From assembly GCF_964340395.1 (NCBI RefSeq), contig NC_135570.1, positions 11,172,822 through 11,227,821 on the forward strand: a DNA stretch of 55,000 bases, written 5' to 3'. Positions 1 through 12,900 of the stretch are shown here, piece by piece. Position 1 is the stretch's first letter, and each line of letters starts with the position of its first letter. The notes under the pieces were generated by a model. It saw only the letters and a program-made list of their open reading frames with translations, made no database searches and was not told the DNA's origin. Source of the stretch: Glandiceps talaboti (Eukaryota; Hemichordata; Enteropneusta; Spengelidae). A program made the translations under genes and the position numbers.

Positions 1-603
1 TTCGATTACCAAAGCAACTAACAGTGCGCATTACGGTTCCGTTTTACATCATGGAAAACCTAGTCTGGTCGTTCAAATTTGTCTCTATATATTGTAACGT
101 TATTTCACAATACAAACCCTGGTCATTTTGGGGTCACCATAACTCGAGACTGAAGCAGTTTTTTCTGTGTACGTGTGTAACTGAAGCTAGGATAGTGAAT
201 ATCGTAATTACACATGTTGTCTTGGAATGATACAACGATCGTTAGATTGTTTCCCTGAAGTGAAGGTATCATATTCAGAAGTTATACCATAGTGGCATTA
301 TCTTGTACATCATAATTGGAGGAAGTCGAATCACATTTGGAGTTTATTGCAGCAATGGCTTGAAAATAACATAACTCAACTACCTTGTGGTAAAAATGGA
401 AAAGCCAAAGATGTTTTAAATTCACAGAGTGTGCACGTTAAAGATATACATCAATAGAAAGGTAAGACTTGTTTTACGATACACGAATCCTGAATGTATA
501 ATGTCATTTGGTTTGCAACTGTCCCTGGATAAAACAACAGTCTACAAGACGTAATGAAGATTACCACTGTTAAAGTCAAACTTTAATAGTATACGTGTTA
601 ACT
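1..603. other. non-coding stretch, nothing recognised
   Basis: AT-rich sequence with only short unconvincing open frames. I see no conserved protein motif, tandem repeat or transposon end here. Confidence 0.5.
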
Positions 604-853
604 AAGCTGGTGAGCAAATATTCCCAATTAGAATCATATTACCTATTTGGAACTGTATATATCACACACAAAAAAAGATGTGCCTTGCGGAAAACTGTGA
701 TGTAATGCGGTAGGCCACTCTGAGATGTTTAAAAGATAATTGAATCGAACCGTATTTGTCAGTAGCGTGAAATCTAACGCCAAATGCTTGAAGTTAATTA
801 AAAACTTGAGCTTACACGATTGTTATACTGTACCCTATTCCTAGACTAGGTCC
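604..853 (+). repeat. left arm of a large inverted repeat
   Basis: This arm is the reverse complement of 3079-3419, starting at AAGCTGGTGAGC and ending at CCTAGACTAGGTCC. Identity is high in the outer blocks (for example GTCAGTAGCGTGAAATCTAA) and broken in the middle, where the right arm is about 90 bp longer. Homology stops abruptly at both ends, as expected of transposon termini or of an inverted segmental duplication. Confidence 0.8.
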
Positions 854-2077
854 TTTAATGATATAAGTTTAGTGGCCATATTCTTATATTTGTAAGGGTT
901 CTATGTCCACCTCTCATACACACTCAGATGATATTAGTTTCGATTTTGACAGATTTTTGTCAAATAGTTGATAGAGAGTAACTTGTTGTCCTTCTTCAGA
1001 TTATAGCATAAGGTAATTTGTTGGTGAGCCCGTAATTGTATTAAACGGTTTATTACAAAGCACATAGTGTCATTTTATAGCTCTTTCGTCGCAGTATTTG
1101 ATTGAGTATTGGAAGTCTTATCAGCACTAGGTGATTAAATGGCGGATATATATGCATAAATAACATCTAACATGCAGATAGTGGAGAGTGGAAGTCGTGC
1201 AAACCACGGATCACTAGAGCAAAAATCCATACAAAATGATTCGTAACTTGTATATGAGAGTTGTTGGTGGCCGAGTGGATAATAGGATATTATACTCCCA
1301 AGTTATTTTTACAAGATATTATACCAACTGGTATTATTACCATGACAAGGAGTAAACGCAATCGGTTACATAACAGGGCAGTAGATAATAAGGTTGACTT
1401 TCTGGGAAAAAATTAAACCTAAAGCTCATCGAATTCGAAATATAACTTATAGTATAGTATAGTATAGTACAGGTTCGGGTTTTTTAATGGAAATTTCGCC
1501 TCAGACAAAATAACAGATGGTTTACAAAAGTGTCCTAAATATTCTCTGACCTATACTGTAACTATTAGTTATAGCAATACTCTTATGGAGCCAAAATTGA
1601 GAAAAATATATTCCATACCTGTGCTATTGCAAAGGCATTAAAGAAATTTTATTTGTTGTAGTTATTTTTAAATTAGTTATTTTCTGAAATGTTGAAAAAA
1701 TGTACAGTTATTATCTTTATAATGCATAGACACAAACAGACGTGGTCTACGCTACTATGCAGAAAATGGCACGAGACGGATTCTCTTCTAAATCGTCTTT
1801 CGACATATATAACATGTTAGACAATTTGTTACTGATTGCACCGTTTAACTTAAAGGTCAGGAAAAACGTGGTTATCATACAATCAATGAAGTTCTCCGAG
1901 TCCTTGTATGACTTCCAAACTGAACTAAATAGCGCAATGTCTGTTTGGCTTCATATGAGATCTAAACGAATTCTTCTTTTATTTGAAACTGTGTGAATCA
2001 CATGCTCGCATCAGTTTTTAGCACAACTTAACTGATAAGGATCAGTAGTGCTATAGGCATGACAAAGTGTCTGTCTT

Positions 2078-2128
<51 letters not shown>

Positions 2129-3078
2129 GATGAAAGGTGGGAAGGGTTGGCAAGTTAATAAAGATTCAAAAAGTGTATGCAAATATCCCTAGCAACAAGA
2201 CAACATCCATAGCAACATCAAAGTACAGTTGTGCGACAACGCCATTAGCGCTATTTCTTAGGCTGTGTCAGTGTGAAACAGTAATCACGCTATGTTATTA
2301 TGTAATGACAATAATACTATGGTTGGATGTGTCAAAGGAATGAAAAAATTGAAATGTATACTTCTAACTCTAAGTTGCTTTTGCACCATTTTTCCATTAC
2401 GAACAGCGGTCATATTGTTTCACGTTCATCTCTTCACATACGTGAAGTGTTTGGTAAAAAAAGAAGTTACAGTAATGTCATGTTTTAGCAAATCTCACAT
2501 TGTATATACAGTAATCCAAACGCGGTTCATTCTACACTATCTTACTCACAAATCTCTTTAATTTGTACCCTCAGACATCATCTCTTTGAAGTCAGATAAA
2601 TCTCTCCAGTGTACAGGGATTCAATGGCAATAGTTTGGTCATTTCGAATCGTAGAATTGCCTCTGTCTTTAGTTTCCCCCCCCCCTCTTCTTAGCTTTAT
2701 AGTTCGATGTTAATTCCTCCACGCACCCTCCTACTTGCGTTGACACTTATTTACATATTTTACTACATTTTCACAATTCAATTCTTCTAATATTTCATTG
2801 CCATGGCTGTGTACGGTGTCACTTCCACCTTACCTTTCTCGCTATTCTATGATATCTGAAGCAGGAGAGGCTGTGTGTCTCCAATCAAAGGTTGTGCTAC
2901 CGTACAAGTATATCCACATCTTAATATATACATGTATGTAACTTCGGTTTATGAAAAATAGGGCTACCGAACGAACGTCTAGCAAGAATACCAATTCATG
3001 GACCTTGTGAGTATCTTAATGGAATGCAAGAATTCATAGTTATTATAACGGACTCCATGACACAAATTTAAAAACATT
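854..3078. other. segment between the two inverted arms
   Basis: About 2.2 kb enclosed by the inverted repeat. It contains a (TATAG)n tract near 1450, a (TCTG)n tract at 2069-2129 and open frames of up to 89 codons. None shows a transposase, nuclease or other known motif. If the inverted arms are transposon ends, the element is non-autonomous or its coding part has decayed. Confidence 0.4.
2069..2129. repeat. (TCTG)n microsatellite
   Basis: About 15 near-perfect tetranucleotide units. Confidence 0.95.
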
Positions 3079-3419
3079 GGACCTAGTCTAGGAATAGGGT
3101 ATAATATAACAATCGTGTAACCTGTACTGTAAGCTCATATCAAGTTTTAGATTAACTTCAAGCATTTCGCGTTAGATTTCACGCTACTGACAAATACGGT
3201 TAGATTCAATTATCTTGTAAACGTATCAGAACATCTTAGAGTGGCCTACATCATTACATATGGTGACAGTTCCATCGCATCATTTCACATTTCCGTAGGG
3301 TATACATACATCTTTGTTCGTATGTGATATAAGCACTTCCAAATAGGTAATATGATTCTAAACTAGGGGTCAAAATAAGGTGTAGACATATGAAATGTGA
3401 AATATTAGCTCACCAGCTT
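3079..3419 (-). repeat. right arm of the large inverted repeat
   Basis: Reverse complement of 604-853, with extra internal sequence around 3290-3400. The outer junction AAGCTGGTGAGC and inner junction GGACCTAGTCTAGG match the left arm. Confidence 0.8.
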
Positions 3420-3450
3420 TCATTGAAATAAATTTATATGCACAAATAAC

Positions 3451-4043
3451 ATGTACGTGTGTGGACATCACTAGTAATGGTAAAAAGAATTAATTTGTTC
3501 TGATACTTGTTGTGAATATGTACGTGTGTGTGGACATCACTAGTAATGGTGAAAAGAGTTAATGTTTTCTGATACTTGTGAATATGTACGTGTGTGTGGA
3601 CATCACTATTAATGGTGAAAAGAGTTAATGTTTTCTGATACTTGTTGTGAATATGTATGTGTGTGGACAACACTAGTAATGGTGAAAAGAGTTAACGTGT
3701 TCTGATACTTGTTGTGAATATGTACGTGTGTGGATATCACTAGTAATGGTGAAAAGAGTTAATGTTTTCTGATACTTGTTGTGAATGTGTACGCGTGTGG
3801 ATATCACTAGTAATGGTGAAAGAGTTAATGTGTTCTGATACTTGTTGTGAATATGTATGTGTGTGGACAACACTAGTAATGGTGAAAATAATGTGTTCTG
3901 ATAGTTGTTGTGAATATGTACGTGTGTGGAAATCACTAGTAATGGTGAAAAGAGTTAATATGTTCTGATTCTTGTTGTGAATATGTACATGTGTGGACAT
4001 CACTGGTAATGGTGAAAAGAGTTAATGTGTTCTGGCACTTGTT
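3451..4043. repeat. 67-bp minisatellite, nine units
   Basis: Nine head-to-tail copies of a 67-bp unit containing GTGTGTGGACATCACTAG and GGTGAAAAGAGTTAATG, with small deletions in some units. It directly follows, on the minus strand, the end of a reverse-transcriptase remnant, whose stop codon lies within the first unit. It may therefore be the 3' UTR of that retroelement. Open frames across it on both strands come from the repeat. Confidence 0.9.
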
Positions 4044-4345
4044 CTTTCGGTAGATGTAGAATTGACAATGTCATTTGTCAGATTATTCCAGTCATTTACA
4101 TTGCAGGATAATAGGAGTATTTGTATGTATTTGTGTTTGCTGGTATTCCATGGAACGTGTGTGAATGAGATCGTCTGGTTGATTTTGTTGTACGTTTGAA
4201 GTACTGTTCTGTTGGTAAGCCAACGTTTCCATTTAGTGCTTTATATGCCATGGTTAGCCAGGAGCATTTTCGCCTGTTTTCTAAGGATTCCCATTTAAGG
4301 TCCCTTAGCATTACTGTAACACTGTCTGTTTGGTGTATACAAATA
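4022..4345 (-). pseudogene. C-terminal remnant of a non-LTR retrotransposon reverse transcriptase
   Basis: The minus-strand frame from about 4345 to 4096 shows the hallmarks of the region just past the polymerase domain in CR1/jockey/L2-like ORF2 proteins: a WESLENRR block, LTMAYKALNG, a TRRSHSHTF block and YKYSYYPA. At about 4100 the frame shifts by one base, and the expected NDWNNL motif continues in another frame to a stop at 4022-4024. The copy is 5'-truncated (nothing recognisable above 4345) and frameshifted, so it is dead. The tandem array at 3451-4043 follows it. Confidence 0.75.
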
Positions 4346-4881
4346 ATATATATCAACTTTTTAAAATATATTTCTAATACAAGTGATATCAGTAAATATA
4401 AAAGACAGGAGTGTCATGATCTCTTTTCTCAATATAGCAAATATAAGCAAATTAAATTATGCAAATATACTCATAGAAATTGGATAACAGTAAGAACAAC
4501 GGGAAGATGGATGAAGCAACGATAACGCGTGTCTGCCAGACTAAGTGTGCTTTGTGAATGCTTTCTATAAAGACATGGCTGAAGCATTTCGATTTGTTCA
4601 TACTCTTACACGCTCATATGCAACGTAAGCAATGTACAACAAAACATATATGGGCCGGAGGCCTTGTAAAGCAATACATTAAACATATTGCTAATACTTT
4701 TACACGCATTGTGAGAATGCAAATTATGAGCCAGCATACATGGTTTAATTGGTAAATGTCTTTAATTATGCAAAAGATTCCTTAAAATTAACAGCTACAT
4801 CAACACATTATTGGAATTCTTGGTGTGTTTTTTTTTACCATCAATGTAAATAATATATGCACAGGGGACATTGAGAATGTA

Positions 4882-4980
<99 letters not shown>
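4882..4980. repeat. (ATTG)n microsatellite
   Basis: About 25 perfect tetranucleotide units. The minus-strand frame reading as a Ser-Ile-Asn-Gln repeat is an artefact of it. Confidence 0.97.
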
Positions 4981-7900
4981 TTCGTGGTTATACAAAAATT
5001 TCTTCCCTTCTTTCCAAGTGGCTAGTTTTTTTCTCTGGCAGCTGTATATAATTCACTTGTAATTGACTAAATAAAGACATCTTGTCCAATCTTCTCCTCT
5101 TATCTAAATTAAAACAACCCCAATCGTATAATTACCAGGAGATTGTGATGTCAAATACAAGTAGAACAGCTTGTGATCTAATCTAAATATGTATGATGTA
5201 TATTAATGGCTACTGTTGTCATGACAATGTTGTTACTCACATCATGTATCCGCACAGAGCCAGTCTGTCCCGAACGTTATATAATCTCTCAAATGAAATG
5301 TATTCCATGTGATGTGTACATTGTTTCAGTAGTTTATATGTGTTGATTTACGAACAGTGGGGGGGGGGGGGTGTCTGGAAATTTTGATGAAACACTCATG
5401 ATACAGCGTGGATGTTTTCAAACGACTGACTCTAACTGTCAATAAACTTGATACTCTGCTGTGATTGGATCCAACAAAACTTTGGTGCGTGCGCAGAAAA
5501 GGAATTATGACAGAAGCCATCCAGACATGGGTAGCGAATGGACCTTTCAGACTATACATTGCCTGCTTACTCGTACGCAGACTTATATACGTCAAGTTAC
5601 CTTACCCAATATCTAGCTAGCATAAAATCCCTGTTGCAACGAATCCTTCCTCTAACCTAGCCTGGTTTTTTTAAGAAAACGAAAAAAAAAACACGACAAT
5701 TATAAAGACGTTTCAAAACACATTGTACACTGTAGATTTGTTTTATTTCAAGGAGGTAATGTCTGAGAGTGCAAATCATAGGAATTTGTGCGTAAGATTG
5801 TACTGTGAGATGTCCCCGAATTGAAATTCTGGATTTGTAAACACTCTGACCGTTGGTGGTGCTCTTTATATGATTTTACGCATCTTTCAAAGGGAGTAAG
5901 TCAAAGTCAATAGTTCTTGAATGTATAAGGATAAACAGCTCTTAGGATGACCCAATTCTTTCTGTTTCTCATTACTTTTTCATAGTAACTATGAGTCGGT
6001 TGGTCGATTTAAAAAAAATCAAAAAAATCTCGTGCACGCGTTTCAAATTGACGACATTAAAGCAGTTTACTCAAGGTAAGCTAAGCAGTACGTCACAGCT
6101 GTCACTGAGGGCAGTGAAATATATCACTCAAATTATATAAGCTTTTTCAATCTTACCATCAATATAACCAGACAGTTTTAAAAATTTCGAGCAAAATATT
6201 ATTAAAAATGGGTTTAAATATGCTGTAGTTACTAGATAAAATCAGTCTTGATCATACAAGTTATATGCAAACCATGCCCACGAAATTCCTAAAACGTATA
6301 CATGTCAGGATCGTAATCTCCTTTACCATGTTATATACACTTTGAAGCCGATATTCTTCAGATATCACCTAATTATTTATATTCACATATTATGCAAATT
6401 AAGTTATCAGTATGCAAGTCAAACCTACGAAACGAGATGATTAAGCATAGTAGATAGTAATTGATGAGATATAAGACCTCCTTGTAGGTGAGGCGGTTCA
6501 AGTTAGCTATCAGTAACATGCTTTTCTCTTCCGTTAATGTAATAAATAAGATATGGTTGAGGTAGAATTTAATATGTGTAATGCTTTACAGAGGAATACT
6601 GAGCACTGTTTTCACAATTTTGGAATCATTATCATTAAAATGTTATAAAATTCAGGATTGGAGCAATTATCAAATTCACCTAGGTATCTGAAAGTGGCCG
6701 GAGACATCACAAATCGTACGACACACGTTTTTATTTATCTACCTTTGATAATTTCCCAGAAATAAAATCATGTCGTTGTCTAGGATACTAGATGCAGGGA
6801 TGTTAGCATTTCTTAGTCTATAATAGCCGATTTTAAAACGCTTAGGACGACATGATATGGCTTCTTAATAGAGTCGTGCACGGGCTATTCAAAATGTTTC
6901 CTCTGTGAGTGCAAAGGTATTAGTTGGTCATTTACAGTAGGCAGTAAGTTACCACGGAGTCATTATAACAACCCGTACTCATTAGTGTTTGGCCACAGGG
7001 TATAGAAGGAAATAATTGGTTTCTGTCACACTTCAAGACAAAGAGTGTTCTTGATGTACATCAGGTGCAGTCAGCGAAGTTGTTCTTGTGAAAGCTGTTC
7101 TTACGCAATTTTAATGGGTTGGCAATTTTTTTCGATCGGTAGCGGGAGGGGGGGGGGGGCAAACAAGGGAGAATTGCGGCAGGGAAGTCATGATTTTGAT
7201 ACAGTGGGATTGGAAAAACATGGAATGGAGGGGAAGGGGTACACATTGTGTACGTCACATTGTGTTGATATAGTGGAAAGCACAAACGTTTTCCACGTAT
7301 GGGATAGGTAAATCATTCACAATATTGGGTGGGCAGTGGGGTGGTGGGCAAGTTAAAAACCCAGTGGGAGGGAGGGAGAGCACATGTTCTTCACAATAAG
7401 TGGGGGAACATAAGAACAGCTAAACGCCCTCCCCACATTTTTTTTTGGGGGGGGAGCGATGCTATTAAAAACATCCTTTTTAGGTCTGAAACAATATACA
7501 ATAAAAGAAATGCAGAATTCTACCCGTTGGCTACACCTGGCACATAATAGAGATATGTTATAATACAACAAACTCCAACTCCAAATTTCAAGATATCTCG
7601 TATTCATTAACAATGATATTCAACTGTTTTTCAGCTCCGACTTTAATTTGTTCAATACTTGCCGACTACCTTGTGATACTTTGTTTCATCTGAAGAATTC
7701 TTAAACCAGAATTTATGTGGATTCTGTAGACATGAAGTCCACGTTAGTAAGTATTAACAGACAGCATTTCTGCTCCTGGTACAAATTACAAGAAGAGTAT
7801 TTCTATAGGCATTTTTCTTTGACAAAAACATATCCAATGTCAGGGACTGTGAAGGAGTTACTGTAGCACATACACATCTTCAACCTAATTATGAAGCGAT

Positions 7901-8428
7901 TGTTTGAGTACGTGCCGTTTGTCACTAAACGTAGATGTCTAGATGGCACAGGCAGAATAAGCACCACGAAAGACGAAGTTGAAAACAGAAAAATCACGAA
8001 CTTAACAATCAGCAATCAATTTAACTATGGAATAACCTTAAACGTCAATTTGACTAGTCGACTAGAAATCGTTTTCATCATCCCTAACCGATCTTATTTT
8101 TCTATCATTTTTTTCATTTCCTGATCATAGTTAAAATTAATTACCAAGAATAATTTTGTCATATGAAATTTGATGAGCAATGGGAGTTCTTCCGGACAAG
8201 ATCAAATCGTAAGTAGATTTCTCTATGTATTGCAATTAAATTTGGGCGGTGGTTTGTGGGTTCACGTGATTCGATGGCGTCACATATATAATATGTGATT
8301 TAGAGTTAATGTTGCCATAGTATCTAGTCGATATTACGGTGTGGTTTGTGTAAGAACTGTTGAAGCAAGACACTGTCGGTTATACGCTTTTCTTGTTCGA
8401 ATTTTGCGTACTTGCTAAGTCTGCAAAT
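4981..8428. other. intergenic region upstream of the GPCR gene
   Basis: No coding exon, RNA gene or clear transposon recognised. G-runs occur near 5359, 7147 and 7448. The stretch around 7060-7260 resembles sequence near 13355-13540 (shared GGTGCAG and AGCTGTTC blocks followed by G-rich sequence), suggesting an old dispersed repeat. The GPCR promoter and 5' UTR must lie here but I cannot place a start site. Confidence 0.4.
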
Positions 8429-8791
8429 ATGTTTGACAAGTGTTCGGTATTATTTATGATGAATGGAACGAACTTTTCAACCACCTGCGAGACGAATGAT
8501 TCATATTACTATGAGCCGGGTGATATGGCGATGTCAATCCGGAGTCAACTGATCATCACCACGGCTTTTTCTTTCAACATGATTTTGTCGATCGTTGGCA
8601 ATGTCATCGTTCTGTGGGTCCTTATATGGGGTCGAGCAACGCGAACTGATCTTAACGCGTTCCTAATCAACCTAGCTGTTGCGGATTTACTTATGGCGAT
8701 ATTCTGTATGCCGTTCACTTTTCCCACCATCATGTTTGGACACTGGATCTTTGGTAAGGCGATGTGTCCAACAGTGATTTTTATGCAACAG
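8429..8791 (+). CDS. GPCR exon 1 (residues 1-121)
   Basis: Encodes the N-terminus (sequons NGT, NFS, NDS), helix 1 (about 41-67), helix 2 (about 76-98) and the start of helix 3 with the disulfide cysteine C113. The exon ends CAACAG before donor GTCAGT. Reading on past the donor gives a short tail and a stop, so splicing is required. Confidence 0.9.
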
Positions 8792-9899
8792 GTCAGTTAT
8801 GGTTATATTTTTAGTTTTTACTTAGCATACATGTACTGTAGTCGACGGTAACTAAAGTTGTCTATTCATTCGCCTTACATCAGTACAGTATATACTCAAA
8901 GGAAGGCAGGCTGAGGTTATATGTTTTTGGACGTAATTTTTTTTGCATATTCTACTCACTGACGGATAACTTAACTATACCACTTGCCCCTTGTAAGTAC
9001 AATACTGTGAGTACCTTTTAAATATACAGCAGAACCTATTCCCAAATTCATAGAAACTCGGCTTGTGCCCTGTCAAATAGTCAACTCTTTCTATAATTAC
9101 CTTCCATTATTATACTAAACGACATTTTCAAAATAATTACAATCATCAAAATCAAAATATGAATTTGTCATTGAATTTCAACGCTATGAAATAGTTGAAA
9201 AATACGATGTTTTTTTTAAACAAACAATTTTCGGTAAAAGGAGTGTTAATGGTACAAGACGTCGAAGATATATATCTTTCATTGTTCAGCATGTAATAAA
9301 TACAGGCAGTACACGAGACAACAAGACAAGGCTTCTATTTCCTGACCTGCCAGGTGCGCTACTCGCACGATAATATCTTGCGGTCTTAAATGATATTTTA
9401 TGAAGTGGATTTTGAAGCTGATTGTCTGTAAAGAGAAGACATGTTCGAAACGTGATATTTGTTGATATTCATATCCTAACTTTTACCAGCCTAAAGGTAA
9501 AGTTTCTACCGTTCAGCGTTATGTGCTGTTCACGTCGAGTAAAGATCTGCAGAATGCTGTCTACGACTAGCTATAGGCAGTCGAATTTTTACCAAGACTA
9601 CAATGGGATGTTTCACATGTATTCTGAAAGAGTAAGCTACAAGTTAGAATCAGGAGATTAAAAGGAGTAAGGTGTGAAAGGCGTTCATTATGTATGTTAC
9701 GTATCTTTTACATTGAGAGGATATTACCTTAGACTGCCTTTTTCGTGCTTTCGTCGTTGCTATAGCCCCGTGATCTTACGAGAGATGCCATATATTTTTT
9801 TTTATAAAAGAAAATACATTTCGATCAAGTTCACGTGGATATACTATATTATAATATTAGGTATTACTTTGTATAATGAACTATTAATAAAGAAATGTC

Positions 9900-9976
<77 letters not shown>

Positions 9977-12900
9977 TATATTCAAGATATTTCTTATATA
10001 TGTAGAAGAACGGAGAGAAATCAATAGCCGTATGAGGAAGAGGGGATATAAAGACACAAACACAGATCAATAACTGAAGAAAGTGGACAAAATCAACAGA
10101 CAAGATCAAAGAAACAAACCAAAAAGCATGAAGGAAGAGTAATTTTCCCTCTAACATACACCAACGCACTGCCCACATGTGATATGAGATACCATCTACA
10201 CCCGAATGCAGAACCATTTCAACTCAGCCAACCACTCCCTTGCCGACTTCAAAATAATAGGAATCGAAAAGATATGGAAGAATAAATCATACAGACTCAC
10301 AGGGGAAAGTTTCTGAATAAACAAACTCGTCACATACAGAGACAATGGAATAAACCACAAACAATAGCAACTGTTCTGATTACCATCTCGGGTCACCTGA
10401 CTGGACATATATATATATGTATTCCTTTGACCCTACCAAATGTTAACACTTTTTGACATAAAGTACATTTTGAAACAATATGACATAAAGTACATCCTGA
10501 CACTACTATCTAACATAAAGTACATTGTTGACACAGTCTGACATAAAGTACATTGTTGACACAATCTGACATAAAGTACATTGTTGACACAATCTGACAT
10601 AAAGTACATCCTGACACTACTATCTGACATAAAGTACATTGTTGACACAATCTGACATAAAGTACATTGTTGACACAATCTGACATAAAGTACATTGTTG
10701 ACACAATCTGACATAAAGTACATTGTTGACACAGTCTGACATAAAGTACATCCTGACACAATCTGACATAAAGTACATCCTGACACTATCTAACATAAAG
10801 TACATTGTTGACACAAACTGACATAAAGTACATTGTTGACACAATTGCAATCTGACATAAAGTACATCCTAACACTGCTATCTGACATAAAGTACATTGT
10901 TGACACAATCTGACATAAAGTACATCCTGACACTACTATCTGACATAAAGTACATCCTGACACTATCTAACATAAAGTACATTGTTGACACAATCTGACA
11001 TAAAATACATTGTTGACACAGTCTGACATAAAGTACATTGTTGACACAATCTGACATAAAGTACATCCTGACACTACTATCTGACATAAAGTACATCCTG
11101 ACACTATCTAACATAAAGTACATTGTTGACACAGTCTGACATAAAATACATTGTTGACACAGTCTGACATAAAGTACATTGTTGACACAGTCTGACATAA
11201 AGTACATTGTTGACACAGTCTGACATAAAGTACATTGTTGACACAGTCTGACATAAAGTACATTGTTGACACAATCTGACATAAAGTACATCCTGACACT
11301 ATCTAACATAAAGTACATTGTCGACACAATCTGACATAAAATACATTGTTGACACAGTCTGACATAAAATACATTGTTGACACAGTCTGACATAAAGTAC
11401 ATTGTTGACACAATCTGACATAAAGTACATTGTTGACACAATCTGACATAAAATACATTGTTGACACAGTCTGACATAAAATACATTGTTGACACAGTCT
11501 GACATAAAGTACATTGTTGACACAGTCTGACATAAAGTACATTGTTGACACAATCTGACATAAAGTACATTGTTGACACAATCTGACATAAAATACATTG
11601 TTGACACAGTCTGACATAAAATACATTGTTGACACAGTCTGACATAAAGTACATTGTTGACACAATCTGACATAAAGTACATTGTTGACACAATCTGACA
11701 TAAAGTACATCCTGACACTACTATCTGACATAAAGTACATCCTGACACTATCTAACATAAAGTACATTGTTGACACAGTCTGACATAAAATACATTGTTG
11801 ACACAGTCTGACATAAAGTACATTGTTGACACAGTCTGACATAAAGTACATTGTTGACACAATCTGACATAAAGTACATTGTTGACACAGTCTGACATAA
11901 AGTACATTGTTGACACAATCTGACATAAAGTACATCCTGACACTATCTGACATAAAGTACATCCTGACACTACTATCTGACATAAAGTACATCCTGACAC
12001 TATCTAACATAAAGTACATTGTTGACACAGTCTGACATAAAATACATTGTTGACACAGTCTGACATAAAGTACATCCTGACACTATCTAACATAAAGTAC
12101 ATTGTTGACACACTCTGACATAAAGTACATTGTTGACACAGTCTGACATAAAGTACATTGTTGACACAGTCTGACATAAAGTACATTGTTGACACAGTCT
12201 GACATAAAGTACATTGTTGACACAATCTGACATAAAGTACATCCTGACACTACTATCTAACATAAAGTACATTGTTGACACACTCTGACATAAAGTACAT
12301 CCTGACACTACTATCTGACATAAAGTACATCCTGACACTATCTAACATAAAGTACATTGTCGACACAATCTGACATAAAGTACATTGTTGACACAAGCTG
12401 ACATAAAGTACATTGTTGACACAAGCTGACATAAAGTACATTGTTGACACAATCTGACATAAAGTACATCCTGACACTACTATCTGACATAAAGTACATC
12501 CTGACACTATCTAACATAAAGTACATTGTCGACACAATCTGACATAAAGTACATTGTTGACACAGTCTGACATAAAGTACATTGTTGACACAGTCTGACA
12601 TAAAGTACATTGTTGACACAATCTGACATGTATTACCATCCACAAGCAGACATAAAAACAAAGACACAAAACTCCACATAAATATACTTAACTGTCATTG
12701 TATTGAGATATATTCAATACAGACACAAATCTATGTTGCATACCATGATGAAAGGAAGGCGACACTGAACATCGATGATGCTAACTATCAATACAGAATT
12801 CTAAATTCGTGTCATATACAGCATTGTCGTCACTATCAGAACTATAATATCAGATCATCAGTCATGTGCAAGGAATAAGTCTGATCTCTGTCTGATCAAT

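Noticed and set aside
1742-2561. Open frames within the large inverted repeat as a possible transposase
   Set aside because: No catalytic or DNA-binding motif, and the frames are short and unconnected.
3434-4003. Overlapping frames rich in His-Thr-Ile on both strands
   Set aside because: By-products of the 67-bp minisatellite.
8360-8428. Upstream extension of GPCR exon 1 that looks like a signal peptide
   Set aside because: It has no ATG; a stop at 8351 closes the frame. I start at 8429.
9422-9661. 79-codon frame in GPCR intron 1
   Set aside because: No motif, no signal or membrane segment; length is compatible with chance.
10452-12630. Regular short repeats resembling a CRISPR array
   Set aside because: There are no unique spacers; units are contiguous, and the host is an animal.
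10433-12679. Many long minus-strand open frames (up to 271 codons) with a cyclic Met/Cys/Gln/Val peptide
   Set aside because: They are produced by the 27-30-bp tandem repeat. The same peptide appears in all three frames, with no start context, splice context or domain.
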